Position numbers and translations under genes: made by a program
Origin: Desulfurispira natronophila
Lineage (GTDB): Bacteria; Chrysiogenota; Chrysiogenetes; Chrysiogenales; Chrysiogenaceae
Length of the DNA stretch: 64,000 nucleotides
Assembly: GCF_014203025.1 (NCBI RefSeq)
Contig: NZ_JACHID010000014.1
Span: 1 to 64,000 of the forward strand
Direction: 5' to 3'
Shown here: piece after piece, positions 7,657 to 16,886 of the stretch
Numbering within the stretch: the first letter of the stretch is position 1
Layout: the number at the start of each line of letters is the position of its first letter
The notes under the pieces: model-generated
What the model was told of the DNA's origin: nothing
What the model saw: the letters and a program-made list of their open reading frames with translations, nothing else
Database searches by the model: none

Positions 7657-9130
7657 GTTTTGGGGCATTTTTACATGGTTTTCAGATCGCCTGAACATGG
7701 AAGCCAAAGTTTTGTTTATCACCGTTGGTTTTATTCTCTTTTTTGGCGTTGGCATTACCTTTGAAATGCGCACTATTATCAGCAACCTTATGCAAGATGA
7801 GCTTGGAAAACAGGGTGCGTCCATTGCAAGTGACCTATCAGCACGCAGTGCCGACCTGTTGCTGACTAGTAATTTTTTTGCTCTTCATCAACTTGTGAGC
7901 AACACTCTGCAAAATAATTCTAACGTTGAATACGCTTTTGTCCTTGATGACCATGGTCAGGTCGTCGCTCATACCTTTGAAAGTGGTTTTCCACTAGGAC
8001 TGCTGGATGTCCACAGCGATGAAACTCGACGCAGTAAGGTGCTGGTCAGTATTGACGGAGACGTTATTCACGATTTTTCCTCCCGTATTAGTACTGGCAA
8101 TATTGGCACAGCTCGAGTTGGTCTGCATCAACGCAACATTCAAACATCAACCCGCAAGGTCATTATAACCATCGCCCAAACCACTTTACTCATGTCAGTG
8201 GTAGGCATTTTTGCAGCAATTATCTTTACCAATTTGCTCCACCGGCCTGTGAATTTGCTTGTCAATGCTGCGAGGAGTATGACACGTGGCCGGTATAATC
8301 AAAAAGTCATAGTTCAGACCAAAGATCAGATCGGAACACTTGCTCAGGCGTTTAACGAACTCAGTACAGTCCTGCACAATAAAGAGCAAGAGAACAGGAG
8401 GCTTTGGGGTGAGCTCAAAAAGAAAGAAGTGGTGCTGCGCTCGCTTCTCAAAACAGCTATTACCGCGCAGGAGAAAGAACGCAAACGCATCAGCCGTGAA
8501 CTCCATGACGAAACCGGCCAGGTTCTGAGCTCTCTGATGCTTCGCTTGCAGTACTTGAAAGACAGATCAACCGACAATGATATGCAGGTAGAAACCGAAA
8601 ATATCTGTGCCTTGGTAGCTCGCACAACCGAAGAGATTAAACGTATCTCCCAGCAACTGCGCCCAAGCACACTGGATGACATGGGGCTTTTTTGTGCTAT
8701 TAATAATTTGTCTGAACAGTACCGAGCCGAGGGCTCTTTCGATATTGATGTAGTCGTGTGTGGGCGAAACAATGGAAAGCGATTGTTAGCAGAGTTGGAA
8801 ATCGCACTTTATCGCATTGTTCAAGAGTCCTTGACCAACATCTCCAAACATGCCAATGCCCGCAATGTTAGCATCATTATCTCCTTGAGACCCGAGCAAC
8901 TGAATTTGGTTATAGAGGATGACGGCAAAGGCTTTGATGTAGAGCAACACTTCAGCAGTGACGCATACCTGGAACATCTTGGCTTGCACGGCATACAGGA
9001 GCGGGCAGAAATCATGGGGGGGGCATTCAAAATCGAATCAAACATTGGCAGTGGAACAACCATTTTCATCAAGGTACCCATGACAATTGCGCACGAGGGG
9101 GGCTCCAGTGATCAAAATACTGATAGTTGA
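7646..9130 (+). CDS. Membrane sensor histidine kinase (HAMP, HisKA_3), arr-linked
   Basis: This inner-membrane kinase of the NarX/DegS-like class should pass the binding-protein signal to the downstream LuxR-type regulator. Counted from the ATG at 7646 (494 residues), it has membrane segments at about 20-38 and 172-198, a periplasmic loop of roughly 130 residues, HAMP at about 198-250, a short coiled coil, and the HisKA_3 box [12 protein letters not shown] with phospho-acceptor H287. The C-terminal ATPase domain shows N-box [19 protein letters not shown] and [14 protein letters not shown]. The ATG overlaps the previous stop by 11 bases; AGGAG at 7625-7629 is 16 bases away, so a TTG at 7637 with better spacing could be the true start. 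Linkage to arrA and arsR points to arsenic sensing. Confidence 0.9.
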   Translation: MLTRFWGIFTWFSDRLNMEAKVLFITVGFILFFGVGITFEMRTIISNLMQDELGKQGASIASDLSARSADLLLTSNFFALHQLVSNTLQNNSNVEYAFVLDDHGQVVAHTFESGFPLGLLDVHSDETRRSKVLVSIDGDVIHDFSSRISTGNIGTARVGLHQRNIQTSTRKVIITIAQTTLLMSVVGIFAAIIFTNLLHRPVNLLVNAARSMTRGRYNQKVIVQTKDQIGTLAQAFNELSTVLHNKEQENRRLWGELKKKEVVLRSLLKTAITAQEKERKRISRELHDETGQVLSSLMLRLQYLKDRSTDNDMQVETENICALVARTTEEIKRISQQLRPSTLDDMGLFCAINNLSEQYRAEGSFDIDVVVCGRNNGKRLLAELEIALYRIVQESLTNISKHANARNVSIIISLRPEQLNLVIEDDGKGFDVEQHFSSDAYLEHLGLHGIQERAEIMGGAFKIESNIGSGTTIFIKVPMTIAHEGGSSDQNTDS

Positions 9131-9770
9131 TGACCACGCTGTTTTGCGCAGTGGTCTAGCCATGCTGCTCAATGCCCAAGGCGATATGACGATCCTTGCC
9201 CAGGCCGGCAGTGCAGCAGAGGCCATGGAGCTGCTTAAGCAGGTAAAGCCTGACTTGATTATTCTCGATATAAATTTGCCTGATAAAAATGGCATGGAAC
9301 TGGCTGAAGGCATTCTGCGCAAATACGGACTGGTAAAAGTACTTTTTTTAACCATGCACGATGAACCCGAATATGTGAGTCGTGTGCTGGAAATTGGAGC
9401 ATCTGGCTACATGCTCAAAAATGCAGCAGATACTGAGCTCATCAACGCTATTCGCTCTGTCATGCATGGTGAATTTGCTCTTCATCGCGGACTCACAGAT
9501 AATATTGCCCGCCAAAAATACCGCAAATTTTCCAAGGAAAACATAGCTGTTGCTCCACCCAAAGCATCGCTAAGTAAACGTGAATCAGAAGTTCTCTGTC
9601 TCATTACCCTGGGTCACACCCAGCAGGAAGTTGCTGATCAACTTGGCATAAGCATCAAGACGGTGGAAACCCATAAATCAAATATTATGGATGCGCTCGG
9701 GACAAGAAAACGCTCAGATCTCGTTAAGTACGCCCTTGCCCACGGCCTGATTAACGCTTACCAACCGTGA
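9108..9770 (+). CDS. LuxR/NarL-type response regulator, arr-linked
   Basis: This cytoplasmic two-domain regulator is the cognate partner of the preceding kinase. The receiver domain spans residues 1-120, with acidic pair D8-D9 (IVDDH) and phospho-acceptor D54 (IILDINLP). The C-terminal LuxR helix-turn-helix (LSKRESEVLCLITLG through GISIKTVETHKSNIM) covers about 155-215. The chosen start is GTG at 9108, with GAGGGG seven bases upstream and overlapping the kinase 3' end by 23 bases. It yields the canonical [10 protein letters not shown] start. Likely targets are the divergent arrAB promoter and its own operon, where two inverted repeats with equal spacing occur. This class usually works with housekeeping sigma factor, unlike the sigma-54 regulators in many aio loci. 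Confidence 0.92.
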   Translation: MIKILIVDDHAVLRSGLAMLLNAQGDMTILAQAGSAAEAMELLKQVKPDLIILDINLPDKNGMELAEGILRKYGLVKVLFLTMHDEPEYVSRVLEIGASGYMLKNAADTELINAIRSVMHGEFALHRGLTDNIARQKYRKFSKENIAVAPPKASLSKRESEVLCLITLGHTQQEVADQLGISIKTVETHKSNIMDALGTRKRSDLVKYALAHGLINAYQP

Positions 9771-9846
9771 AGCGCCTAGATCCGCTACCTGCATCCTGGC
9801 ATTCTTGCTGGATAAAACTAACACTACTGCCGTGAATAGATACATC

Positions 9847-9896
9847 TTGACAAACATTACTTTCCCGCATATTTTGATAGTTAGCGAAATATCGAA
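9847..9896 (+). promoter_or_regulatory. Promoter and possible ArsR operator of the ars operon
   Basis: TTGACA (9847-9852), a 17-base spacer and TATTTT (9870-9875) form a near-consensus sigma-70 promoter. It is followed by TTGATA ... TATCGAA (9874-9896), an imperfect inverted repeat between the -10 box and the arsR ribosome site, where an ArsR repressor would be expected to bind. Confidence 0.7.
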
Positions 9897-9905
9897 GGGT
9901 TGTTT

Positions 9906-10271
9906 ATGCAAATCAGTGAAGTGTTAACTGCCGTAAAATCCCTCTCCGACTTAGGTCGTTTGCGCACGGTGTTTGCATTGCTGGATCATAAGGAACTGTG
10001 TGCCTGCCAGATTACGGAATTGCTACGTCTGACACCGGCTACCGTCTCCCGCCATATGAGCATCCTGCAGGCAGCAAATCTCGTTCTCAGTCGCAAAGAA
10101 GGACGGTGGGTGTACTATTGCCTCTCTCCAGACTTTCCCAAAGAGCTTCTAGCATGGCTGAGCCAGGCTCGCGCCAACTGCCCGACAGCCACGAGCGATG
10201 CCGACAGCCTTCAGGATATTCTTGTGTGCGATCCATCCGAACTGTGTCGCAAGCAGTCCGTGCGTCAATAA
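9906..10271 (+). CDS. arsR: ArsR-family arsenite-responsive repressor
   Basis: This winged-helix repressor senses trivalent arsenic and releases the ars promoter. The 121-residue protein carries the metalloid motif ELCACQ (C-A-C) at the start of the DNA-recognition helix region, as in classical ArsR, and the recognition sequence TPATVSRHMSILQAANLV. The wing shows RKEGRWVYY. Two further cysteines near the C-terminus (VCDPSELC) could add a metalloid ligand. The ATG at 9906 has GAAGGG six bases upstream and is preferred over the TTG six bases earlier. It is first in an arsR-acr3-arsC operon directly behind a good promoter. Confidence 0.94.
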   Translation: MQISEVLTAVKSLSDLGRLRTVFALLDHKELCACQITELLRLTPATVSRHMSILQAANLVLSRKEGRWVYYCLSPDFPKELLAWLSQARANCPTATSDADSLQDILVCDPSELCRKQSVRQ

Positions 10272-10345
10272 TTTCACGGGAACTCACCTGCAGGGAACAA
10301 CGTTTTAGATGGCGCCTTTTATTATCTGAAAATGAATGAGGTGTT

Positions 10346-11461
10346 ATGAGCAATAGTAACAGTTCAGCAGTCCCCACCAGCATCAGTCGAAAGATGTCTT
10401 TTCTTGATCGCTACCTGACGCTTTGGATATTTCTTGCCATGGCGATTGGTGTTGGTCTCGGTTCTCTTTTTCCCGCAGGCATAGCTGCCTTCAATGAAGT
10501 CTTGACGATTGGAGAGCACACCAATCTGCTCATTGCCATTGGTCTCATCCTCATGATGTACCCACCTTTGGCCAAGGTGAAGTACAGCCTTATGCCCAAA
10601 GTCTTTGCTGATTTTCGCATTCTGGGGCTGTCATTTTTCCAGAACTGGATCGTGGGGCCGCTCTTGATGTTTGCGCTGGCGGTGGGGTTCTTTGGGTTTA
10701 TCGCTCCGGCGCTGCTGGGTCCCGACCAGCGCTGGGGATACTATATGGTGGGACTGATTCTGGTGGGCATTGCCCGCTGTATTGCCATGGTACTGGTGTG
10801 GAACCAGCTGGCCCGGGGCAGCAGCGAATACGCTGCCGGACTGGTGGCCATCAACAGCCTCTTTCAGATTATCACCTTCAGTCTCTACGCCTGGATTTTT
10901 GTCACGGTGCTGCCGCCCCTGTTTGGCCTGGAGGGCATGGTGGTGGATGTGAGCATCAAGGATATTTTCATCAGTGTCATGATCTATCTGGGTATCCCCT
11001 TTGCCGCCGGTATTCTCAGCCGGGTGCTGCTGGTTCCTGCTAAAGGGGAGGAGTGGTATGAAAACAGATTTATTCCCAAAATTTCTCCTGTTACCCTGAT
11101 GGCTTTGCTCTTCACCATCGTGGTCATGTTCAGTACCCAGGGTCAGCAGATTCTGCAGCGTCCATTGGATGTCATGTGGATTGCCTTGCCCCTGATGGTT
11201 TACTTTGCCTTCATGTTTCTCATCAGCTTCTTTATGGCCATGAAGCTGGGAGCCGACTATCCACGCACCACTTCCCTCGCCTTCACCGCCTCAGGCAACA
11301 ATTTTGAACTGGCCATAGCCGTGGCTATTGCCGTATTTGGTATAGGTTCCCCCATCGCTTTCGCCACGGTTATTGGACCGTTGGTGGAAGTGCCGGTACT
11401 GATCGGCCTGGTACACGTGAGCCTCTATTTCAAACGTAAATTTTTTGGTGAGTCGGCATGA
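10346..11461 (+). CDS. acr3: ACR3-family arsenite efflux permease
   Basis: This is an inner-membrane arsenite extrusion carrier of the ACR3 (BASS superfamily) type, not the ArsB type. Its 371 residues form about ten hydrophobic segments. It contains the diagnostic [16 protein letters not shown] segment with the conserved catalytic cysteine near residue 143, and a late helix [19 protein letters not shown] with the paired Asn region. It should remove arsenite made in the cytoplasm by ArsC or leaking in from periplasmic ArrA. It follows arsR by 74 bases and overlaps arsC by four bases (ATGA), indicating coupled translation. Confidence 0.95.
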   Translation: MSNSNSSAVPTSISRKMSFLDRYLTLWIFLAMAIGVGLGSLFPAGIAAFNEVLTIGEHTNLLIAIGLILMMYPPLAKVKYSLMPKVFADFRILGLSFFQNWIVGPLLMFALAVGFFGFIAPALLGPDQRWGYYMVGLILVGIARCIAMVLVWNQLARGSSEYAAGLVAINSLFQIITFSLYAWIFVTVLPPLFGLEGMVVDVSIKDIFISVMIYLGIPFAAGILSRVLLVPAKGEEWYENRFIPKISPVTLMALLFTIVVMFSTQGQQILQRPLDVMWIALPLMVYFAFMFLISFFMAMKLGADYPRTTSLAFTASGNNFELAIAVAIAVFGIGSPIAFATVIGPLVEVPVLIGLVHVSLYFKRKFFGESA

Positions 11462-11874
11462 AAAAATTGAAAGTTGGCTTTATCTGTGTTCATAACTCCT
11501 GTCGTTCCCAGATGGCGGAAGCTCTGGGGAGACTGCTGGCGGGAGAGGTGTTTGAGTCCTACTCAGCTGGCACTCATGTTAAACCGGCAATCAATCCCGA
11601 CGCGGTGCGCATTATCAAGGAGCACTATGGTGTTGATATGCGCGCGAAGCAGCACTCCAAATTGCTGAGCGATATTCCCGCGCTGGATATTGTCATCACC
11701 ATGGGTTGCAATGTAGATTGCCCAATGCTCCCCTGTCGACACCGGGAAGACTGGGGGCTGGAGGATCCTTCCGGTCAGAGCGATGAGGTTTTTCTGGCAA
11801 CAGCAAAGCAAATCGAAGATAATATCCAGCGGCTTGCCCGGCGCATAGGGGCTGGCAAATTTACAGGATTCTGA
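11458..11874 (+). CDS. arsC: Cytoplasmic arsenate reductase ArsC (LMW phosphatase fold)
   Basis: This detoxifying enzyme reduces intracellular arsenate to arsenite for Acr3 export. The 138-residue protein has the low-molecular-weight tyrosine-phosphatase signature [13 protein letters not shown] with nucleophile C10, second cysteine C15 and R16. It has C84, C88 and C93 in [13 protein letters not shown], which can supply the disulfide cascade seen in thioredoxin-coupled ArsC. The catalytic aspartate lies in [11 protein letters not shown]. The start codon overlaps the acr3 stop. It is distinct from the respiratory ArrA: cytoplasmic, without molybdenum and not energy conserving. Confidence 0.95.
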   Translation: MKKLKVGFICVHNSCRSQMAEALGRLLAGEVFESYSAGTHVKPAINPDAVRIIKEHYGVDMRAKQHSKLLSDIPALDIVITMGCNVDCPMLPCRHREDWGLEDPSGQSDEVFLATAKQIEDNIQRLARRIGAGKFTGF

Positions 11875-12014
11875 TACAGGTAGTTCCTATTTTGCTTGTC
11901 TGGTGAGTGTGAGGCCTGGTTGGCAATACCCGCTCGGTAAACCTGTAGGAAGTAGGTGATCCAGCAGGGGTGCACAGCTTAGGTAATGAGATGAGTTCTC
12001 AGGCGTGTAGGTGT

Positions 12015-12102
12015 TGGTGCCCAGGGCCGGAATCGAACCGGCACGAACATAAAGTTCCCAAGATTTTAAGTCTTGTGCGTCTACCAGTTTCGCCACCCGG
12101 GC
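12015..12102 (-). tRNA. tRNA-Leu (UAA)
   Basis: The minus strand reads GCCCGGGTGGCGAAACTGG at the 5' end, anticodon TAA within GACTTAAAATC, a class-II variable arm, the T-loop GGTTCGATTCC and an encoded CCA end. The length is 88 bases. It is the last of three clustered tRNAs. Confidence 0.96.
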
Positions 12103-12139
12103 TCGATGTGAAGGGGTTAAAATAAGCGAAGGGATGATT

Positions 12140-12213
12140 TGGAGGCGGCACCCAGATTCGAACTGGGGATAAAGGATTTGCAGTCCTCTGCCTTACCACT
12201 TGGCCATGCCGCC
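12140..12213 (-). tRNA. tRNA-Cys (GCA)
   Basis: The minus strand starts GGCGGCATGGCCAAGTGG, has anticodon GCA in GACTGCAAATC, the T-loop AGTTCGAATCT, an acceptor stem GGCGGC/GCCGCC and an encoded TCCA end. The length is 74 bases. Confidence 0.96.
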
Positions 12214-12223
12214 GCTAAACAAG

Positions 12224-12299
12224 TGGAGCGGGAAACGGGACTCGAACCCGCGACCCCAACCTTGGCAAGGTTGTGCTCTACCAACTGAGCTATTCCCGC
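12224..12299 (-). tRNA. tRNA-Gly (GCC)
   Basis: The minus strand starts GCGGGAATAGCTCAGTTGG, has anticodon GCC in CTTGCCAAG, the T-loop GGTTCGAGTCC and an encoded TCCA end. The length is 76 bases. It is the first of a Gly-Cys-Leu cluster that reads away from nadB. Confidence 0.97.
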
Positions 12300-12354
12300 G
12301 AACGGATCGAGTTATACCAGAACTGAGAGCAGTGTCAACCCTTTTTCTGTGGAA

Positions 12355-13869
12355 TTATCGATAACGTTCCATAAAACGGTCCAGCGACTTGATATCCGCA
12401 TGATACTGTACGCTGTCCTTGCCGTTGTCAAGAGAGTCGGTTCGATAGTGGGCGCCGATGTTTTTACGTCTTCGCAAGGCTCCGCTGATAATGCTGGCAC
12501 AAAGAAGCACGTAGTGGGAGTTCATGGCTGTTATTTTGCGCATACCTTCTTCCAGCAGCTCCTGTGAGCGCACAATACCGGCGCACTTCCACATTATCTC
12601 CTGCATGGCCGCAGGTATGCCGCCCATAGTGTCGCCGTGGGCAAGGCTTTGCTCCCTGGTCAGACACTCTTCGTCCATCATGGATCGGCCGTCTTCCAAA
12701 GCGCTGAGGGCGGCCCGCTCACCAAAGACCAAGCCTTCCAGGATGGAGTTCGATGCCAGGCGATTGGCACCGTGGACGCTGGTGCACGCCACTTCACCAG
12801 CAGCGTACAGTCCGGGAATGCCGGTGCGGGCAGTTATGTCAGTAATAACGCCCCCCATCGCGTAGTGGGCTGCCGGAGAGACAGGGGCTGGATCCCGGGA
12901 AATGTCAAGTCCATAGCCCAGGCATGTCTGGTAAATACTGGGAAAGCGCTGGCGTACAAAGTCGGCTCCCAGATGGGAAACCTGCAAGTATACATCTTTA
13001 CCAGTGCGTTCTCTTTCGAAGTGAATGGAGCGGCTTACTACATCACGGGGGGCCAGCTCCAGCATGGAGCTGTAGCGCTCCATAAAGCGATCTCCTTGGT
13101 GGTTTAGCAATATTCCGCCTTCACCTCGCATGGACTCGGAAAGCAAAAAAGGAGGGCAGCCAAGGGCGTTGAGGGCGGTGGGGTGGAACTGGACAAACTC
13201 CATGTCCGCTACTTTGGCTCCAGCGTAAAGGGCCAGTAACGTACCATCTCCAGTAGCCACCTCCGGATTGGTAGTTAAGCCATAAATGCGCCCCAGTCCG
13301 CCGGTGGCCAATATGACCCCCTTGGCGGTTGCGCTGTAGGCCTGACCCTCCCGGACAAAGCAGGCGCCCCGCACCCGTTGCTCGTGCTGAATGAGTTCTA
13401 CGGTGCGGGCATTGTCCCATAGGGTGATATTGGGCATTGAGCGAGCCTTGGCTACCATGGCTCGCTGAACCTCCTGGCCCGTAGCGTCCCCGCGGGCGTG
13501 GATAATGCGGTTAAGGCTGTGGGCTGCTTCGCGGGTCAATTTGAGTCCGTGGGAGTCGTCATCGCGGTCAAATTCAGTGCCCCAGTTGATGAGTTTGTGA
13601 ATAAGGTGCGGGCCGGAACGAACCAGATACTCTACAGCAGAGCGGTTGTTGAGGTGTGCTCCCGCATTCATGGTGTCTTCGACGTGCAGGTCAAAACTGT
13701 CAGCGGGGTCCATAACTACCGCAACTCCGCCCTGGGCATAGTTGGTGTTGGTTTCCATGAACTCGGATTTATTGAGTACCAGCACTTGCTGGTTGTGTTC
13801 GGCCAAGGTTATGGCAGCGGTAAGACCGGCTCCGCCACCTCCCAGCACAATATAGTCAAAGGATTGCAT
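12355..13869 (-). CDS. nadB: L-aspartate oxidase NadB (NAD synthesis)
   Basis: This cytoplasmic FAD enzyme oxidises aspartate to iminoaspartate for quinolinate synthesis; in anaerobes fumarate can serve as acceptor. The 504-residue product opens with the dinucleotide-binding motif VLGGGGAGLTAAI, followed by NYAQGGVAVV, the substrate-site stretch GLTTNPEVATGDG near 205-217 and EFVQFHPTAL. The later GLYAAGEVACTSVHGANRLASNSILEGLVFG block includes the conserved Arg and His used in catalysis. The helical C-terminal domain is complete. It stands alone between the tRNA cluster and a small membrane-protein gene. The start is ATG at 13869; the ribosome binding site is weak (GAAAGGT). Confidence 0.95.
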   Translation of the reverse strand: MQSFDYIVLGGGGAGLTAAITLAEHNQQVLVLNKSEFMETNTNYAQGGVAVVMDPADSFDLHVEDTMNAGAHLNNRSAVEYLVRSGPHLIHKLINWGTEFDRDDDSHGLKLTREAAHSLNRIIHARGDATGQEVQRAMVAKARSMPNITLWDNARTVELIQHEQRVRGACFVREGQAYSATAKGVILATGGLGRIYGLTTNPEVATGDGTLLALYAGAKVADMEFVQFHPTALNALGCPPFLLSESMRGEGGILLNHQGDRFMERYSSMLELAPRDVVSRSIHFERERTGKDVYLQVSHLGADFVRQRFPSIYQTCLGYGLDISRDPAPVSPAAHYAMGGVITDITARTGIPGLYAAGEVACTSVHGANRLASNSILEGLVFGERAALSALEDGRSMMDEECLTREQSLAHGDTMGGIPAAMQEIMWKCAGIVRSQELLEEGMRKITAMNSHYVLLCASIISGALRRRKNIGAHYRTDSLDNGKDSVQYHADIKSLDRFMERYR

Positions 13870-13964
13870 GTTACGGTACCTTTCAGCCCATGTTCCTTGG
13901 GCAATCTGGGAAAACGAGGCATTATAGGGGAAGTTTACTCATGCCTCAAGAACTACCCGTCTTG

Positions 13965-14519
13965 CTATCGACCAATATACGATAGCAGTACAACCAGAGA
14001 AATTTCCTGGTTGGCAATCAGGGTAAGCATTCCCGCACTGATAAGGCCAAGCAGTAAAGCAAACTTGCCGCGCATCAGATTGCGATACTTGCGCTTGAGA
14101 CGATAGGTCCCCAGGTAATAGATATCGCGAAGGTAGGCGTCGTACATTTTCTCCCGGTCTTTTATCAATTCTTTGAAGAGGTCCAGGTACTCCGCCTCGG
14201 ATATTTTGGCAAAACTCTGGTAGTGGTAAGGGTCGATGAAGTTGTGATCGTACACTTTGGGAACGATGGTAAGCAGGCTGTAGTAGATGCTGATGACGCT
14301 GGTTATCAGCAAAATCTCCGGCACGAGGTAAACCATGTTGTGATACTGGGCCAGAGTGATGGTGATGACTACCGTGGCAATAGTGACCAGGGCGCTGGCC
14401 TTTTGGTCAGCCATTTTGTTGTAGTCCATGTGTTTGGTAAGGTTGGCTTGCAGTGCATTGGCTGCCAGCAGCCGTGGCAGGAGTGGCTCATCGCTTGGAG
14501 GGACAGGTGGTTGGCTCAT
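13965..14519 (-). CDS. PycTM/DUF5706-like membrane protein, orphan
   Basis: The 184-residue protein (start ATG at 14519, with AAGGAAA just upstream) has the layout of the Pycsar-effector-like transmembrane family. This layout is a short soluble lead-in, the signature YNKMADQKASALVTI leading into membrane helix 1, helix 2 around IYYSLLTIV, a charged cytosolic helical loop (EAEYLDLFKELIKDREKMYDAYLRDIYYL), and a C-terminal helix pair (FALLLGLISAGMLTLI and ISLVVLLSY). Family members in Pycsar defence are opened by cyclic nucleotides made by a neighbouring cyclase. No nucleotide cyclase, CBASS or other defence gene is visible beside it, so its role here is unknown. The assignment is from motif recall only. 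Confidence 0.6.
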   Translation of the reverse strand: MSQPPVPPSDEPLLPRLLAANALQANLTKHMDYNKMADQKASALVTIATVVITITLAQYHNMVYLVPEILLITSVISIYYSLLTIVPKVYDHNFIDPYHYQSFAKISEAEYLDLFKELIKDREKMYDAYLRDIYYLGTYRLKRKYRNLMRGKFALLLGLISAGMLTLIANQEISLVVLLSYIGR

Positions 14520-14718
14520 GATGTTTCCTTTTGATAGTAAGTTTGGGGTTATATGATTATGGTATTTGTGTATCAGTGTCAGGGTGGCCAGATCCAATAG
14601 TATGCAAGCTGAAATCGAGCAGCGCGCTGCCGATTAATGATAGCGAAAAATCTTTGGTTTTTTGCCACGAATCGGATAAAAGGTAAACTCAGTTTCCATC
14701 GATTACCGGAGATGCACT

Positions 14719-15942
14719 ATGAAAGCTGGAGAAACGATCATTTGGGACCAGGAAGCCGCTCCGCGGGGTTTTCAAACCGCAACGGGGATGGCCTCCGTCA
14801 AACCCTCCAACACCACCCGCCACGACGTTGCCCTTATTTACTCACCGGACTCGTGCACCAGTGCTGCCGTCTATACTACCAATCAGGTTTGGGCAGCCCC
14901 GATTGATGTGTGTCGCGATACCCTAGCTGATCATCAAGCCCGGGCTCTGGTTGTCAACAGTGGCAATGCCAATGCTTCCACTGGTCAACAGGGCGAAATC
15001 GATGCCTATGCCATGCGTAGCGCAGCCGCTGAGGCCCTGGGGATTGATCCGGCAGAAGTGCTGGTAGCCAGTACGGGGGTCATCGGTCTTCCCATGCCCA
15101 TGGAGCGACTGACGCCGGTTATAGCTAGTCTGGGCAGCAAGCCAGGCCCTTATCGACCCCGGGATATTGCCTGTGCCATAAAAACCACTGATAAGTTTGA
15201 AAAATACCACGGTTTGCGTTTGCCACGTGAAGATGGCGAAGTTGTTATCAGCGCCGTTGCCAAGGGTGCGGGAATGATCTGCCCCAACATGGCTACCATG
15301 CTGTGCTTTGTGCAGACAGATGCCAGATTGACTCCTGCTGCTGCACAAAAGGCGCTTACCATGGCAACTGAGGCGTCATTTAATCGCACGCTGGTGGATG
15401 GTGACACATCTACCAATGACATGGTAAGCCTCATGGCCAATGGAGCCTCCCGAACTGAAGTTATAGATACGCACAGCGACTTCTTTGATTACTTTGCCAG
15501 CGCCTTGACGGAATTGCTTTTGCACTTGGCCAAGGAGATGGTGCGGGATGGTGAAGGTTCCACCAAGGTGGTGCACATTGTGGTCAAGGGCGCAGCCAGC
15601 GATAGTGATGCTCGCCTGGCAGCCCGCGCCATTGCCGACTCCAATCTCTGCAAGACGGCTTTTTTTGGCTGCGACCCCAACTGGGGGCGCATTGCCGCTG
15701 CGGCTGGCTACTCCGGGGCCAAAGTGAATCGACACGATTTCGATATATTCTTTGACGATGCACCAATGGTTCGGGGGGGCATCAGCCTGGGGGATGTCGC
15801 TGAAGAGCAATGTGCCAAGGTTCTCTCTTTGCCAGAGTTTCGAGTTACCCTGGACCTCAAGCTGGGCAGCGGTACCCACGACTACTGGTGCTCTGATCTT
15901 GGTTATGAGTATGTGCGCATCAATGCAGATTATCGCACATGA
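14719..15942 (+). CDS. argJ: Glutamate N-acetyltransferase ArgJ (arginine synthesis)
   Basis: ArgJ recycles the acetyl group from N-acetylornithine to glutamate; many forms also make N-acetylglutamate from acetyl-CoA. The 407-residue precursor contains the self-cleavage motif KGAGMICPNMATML, expected to split between A192 and T193 to give the two subunits. It also has the STNDMVSLMANG motif and the family end KLGSGTHDYWCSDLGYEYVRINADYRT (last residues 381-407). A clear GGAG precedes the ATG. It begins a run with hemD and a small exported protein whose genes overlap by four bases each. Confidence 0.96.
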   Translation: MKAGETIIWDQEAAPRGFQTATGMASVKPSNTTRHDVALIYSPDSCTSAAVYTTNQVWAAPIDVCRDTLADHQARALVVNSGNANASTGQQGEIDAYAMRSAAAEALGIDPAEVLVASTGVIGLPMPMERLTPVIASLGSKPGPYRPRDIACAIKTTDKFEKYHGLRLPREDGEVVISAVAKGAGMICPNMATMLCFVQTDARLTPAAAQKALTMATEASFNRTLVDGDTSTNDMVSLMANGASRTEVIDTHSDFFDYFASALTELLLHLAKEMVRDGEGSTKVVHIVVKGAASDSDARLAARAIADSNLCKTAFFGCDPNWGRIAAAAGYSGAKVNRHDFDIFFDDAPMVRGGISLGDVAEEQCAKVLSLPEFRVTLDLKLGSGTHDYWCSDLGYEYVRINADYRT

Positions 15943-16886
15943 GCCTGTGTCACGTTACCCTAAATCTTGATCCGGAAGAATCAGAACTCCCCCCAGAGGC
16001 CTGGGGGCGGAGTATTGGTTTTGACAGTTACTCTACTTACATTCAGGCAATCACGCGCTATGCGGATATACAGCACCTGGACTATCAGCCTCAGGGAGAG
16101 TGTCTGGTTCACAGTCCTGGGCTAATACTGGGGAGCAGTGATGGACCTGTGACTATTAATACTCGTCCTGTCAGTCAGTCCTGGCCCTTTACCTGCAGGC
16201 TTCTGCGAGAGGGTTTTCGTGTTATTGTGGCCCCCGCCAGCCATACGCAATCAACTCTGAGCCTGGAAGAGGAAGAGGATATGTTGCCCTCCCTGGAGCG
16301 TTGCAGTCATGTACTGCTTACTTCCCGTGAAGGGGTCAAGTACTTTGCTGCATTTCTTCGCCGTCATCAGCAGGACCCGGGGCGTATCAGCGTGGCGGTC
16401 ATTGGCAAGGGAACTGCCCAGGCGAGTTTGGAGGAGGGCTTTTTTGTCGACTATGTGGCTCGTACTTCGGAGGCCCTCTCATTTGCCAAAGAGCTGGTGA
16501 GTTTTTTTGATCCGGATGATACACGGTTTCTGCTGGCTCGGGGTGTCCAGGGCCGCAATATCCTCCCCCGGGTTCTTGAGCAGAATGGGTTTGCCTGCGA
16601 CGAGGTGGCTCTCTATCGCAGTGTTGGTATGATGCATCCACCGGCCTTCCTGCACGAGGTTCTGGACATAAATCCCGATTATATGGTATTTACATCAAGT
16701 TTTGCCGCAGAGTTTTTATTGCAGAGTTTGCGGAGTCAGCAGCTTTACCTGTCGGTACCCATAGTGACCATTGGACCACCTACCAGCCAAACAGTGGAGG
16801 CATGTGGCTATACGGTTTTTGCACAAGCGGATCACTACGACGTGGAAGGTCTGATAACCATTTTGCGAGAATTGAGGAGAGTATGA
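15939..16886 (+). CDS. hemD: Uroporphyrinogen-III synthase HemD with N-terminal extension
   Basis: HemD closes hydroxymethylbilane to uroporphyrinogen III for heme and siroheme. From about residue 72 onward the 315-residue protein follows the two-lobe HemD fold: TRPVSQSWPFTCRLLREGF, then VLLTSREGVKYFAAFL, VAVIGKGTAQ, LLARGVQGRNILPRVL, MVFTSSFAAEFLL and VTIGPPTSQTVEACGYTV. The preceding 70 residues, starting MSLCHVTLNL, are not part of the usual domain and I do not recognise them. HemD is poorly conserved, so the call rests on motif order. The gene overlaps argJ by ATGA and the next gene likewise. Demand for heme fits the multiheme NrfA and NrfH. Confidence 0.85.
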   Translation: MSLCHVTLNLDPEESELPPEAWGRSIGFDSYSTYIQAITRYADIQHLDYQPQGECLVHSPGLILGSSDGPVTINTRPVSQSWPFTCRLLREGFRVIVAPASHTQSTLSLEEEEDMLPSLERCSHVLLTSREGVKYFAAFLRRHQQDPGRISVAVIGKGTAQASLEEGFFVDYVARTSEALSFAKELVSFFDPDDTRFLLARGVQGRNILPRVLEQNGFACDEVALYRSVGMMHPPAFLHEVLDINPDYMVFTSSFAAEFLLQSLRSQQLYLSVPIVTIGPPTSQTVEACGYTVFAQADHYDVEGLITILRELRRV

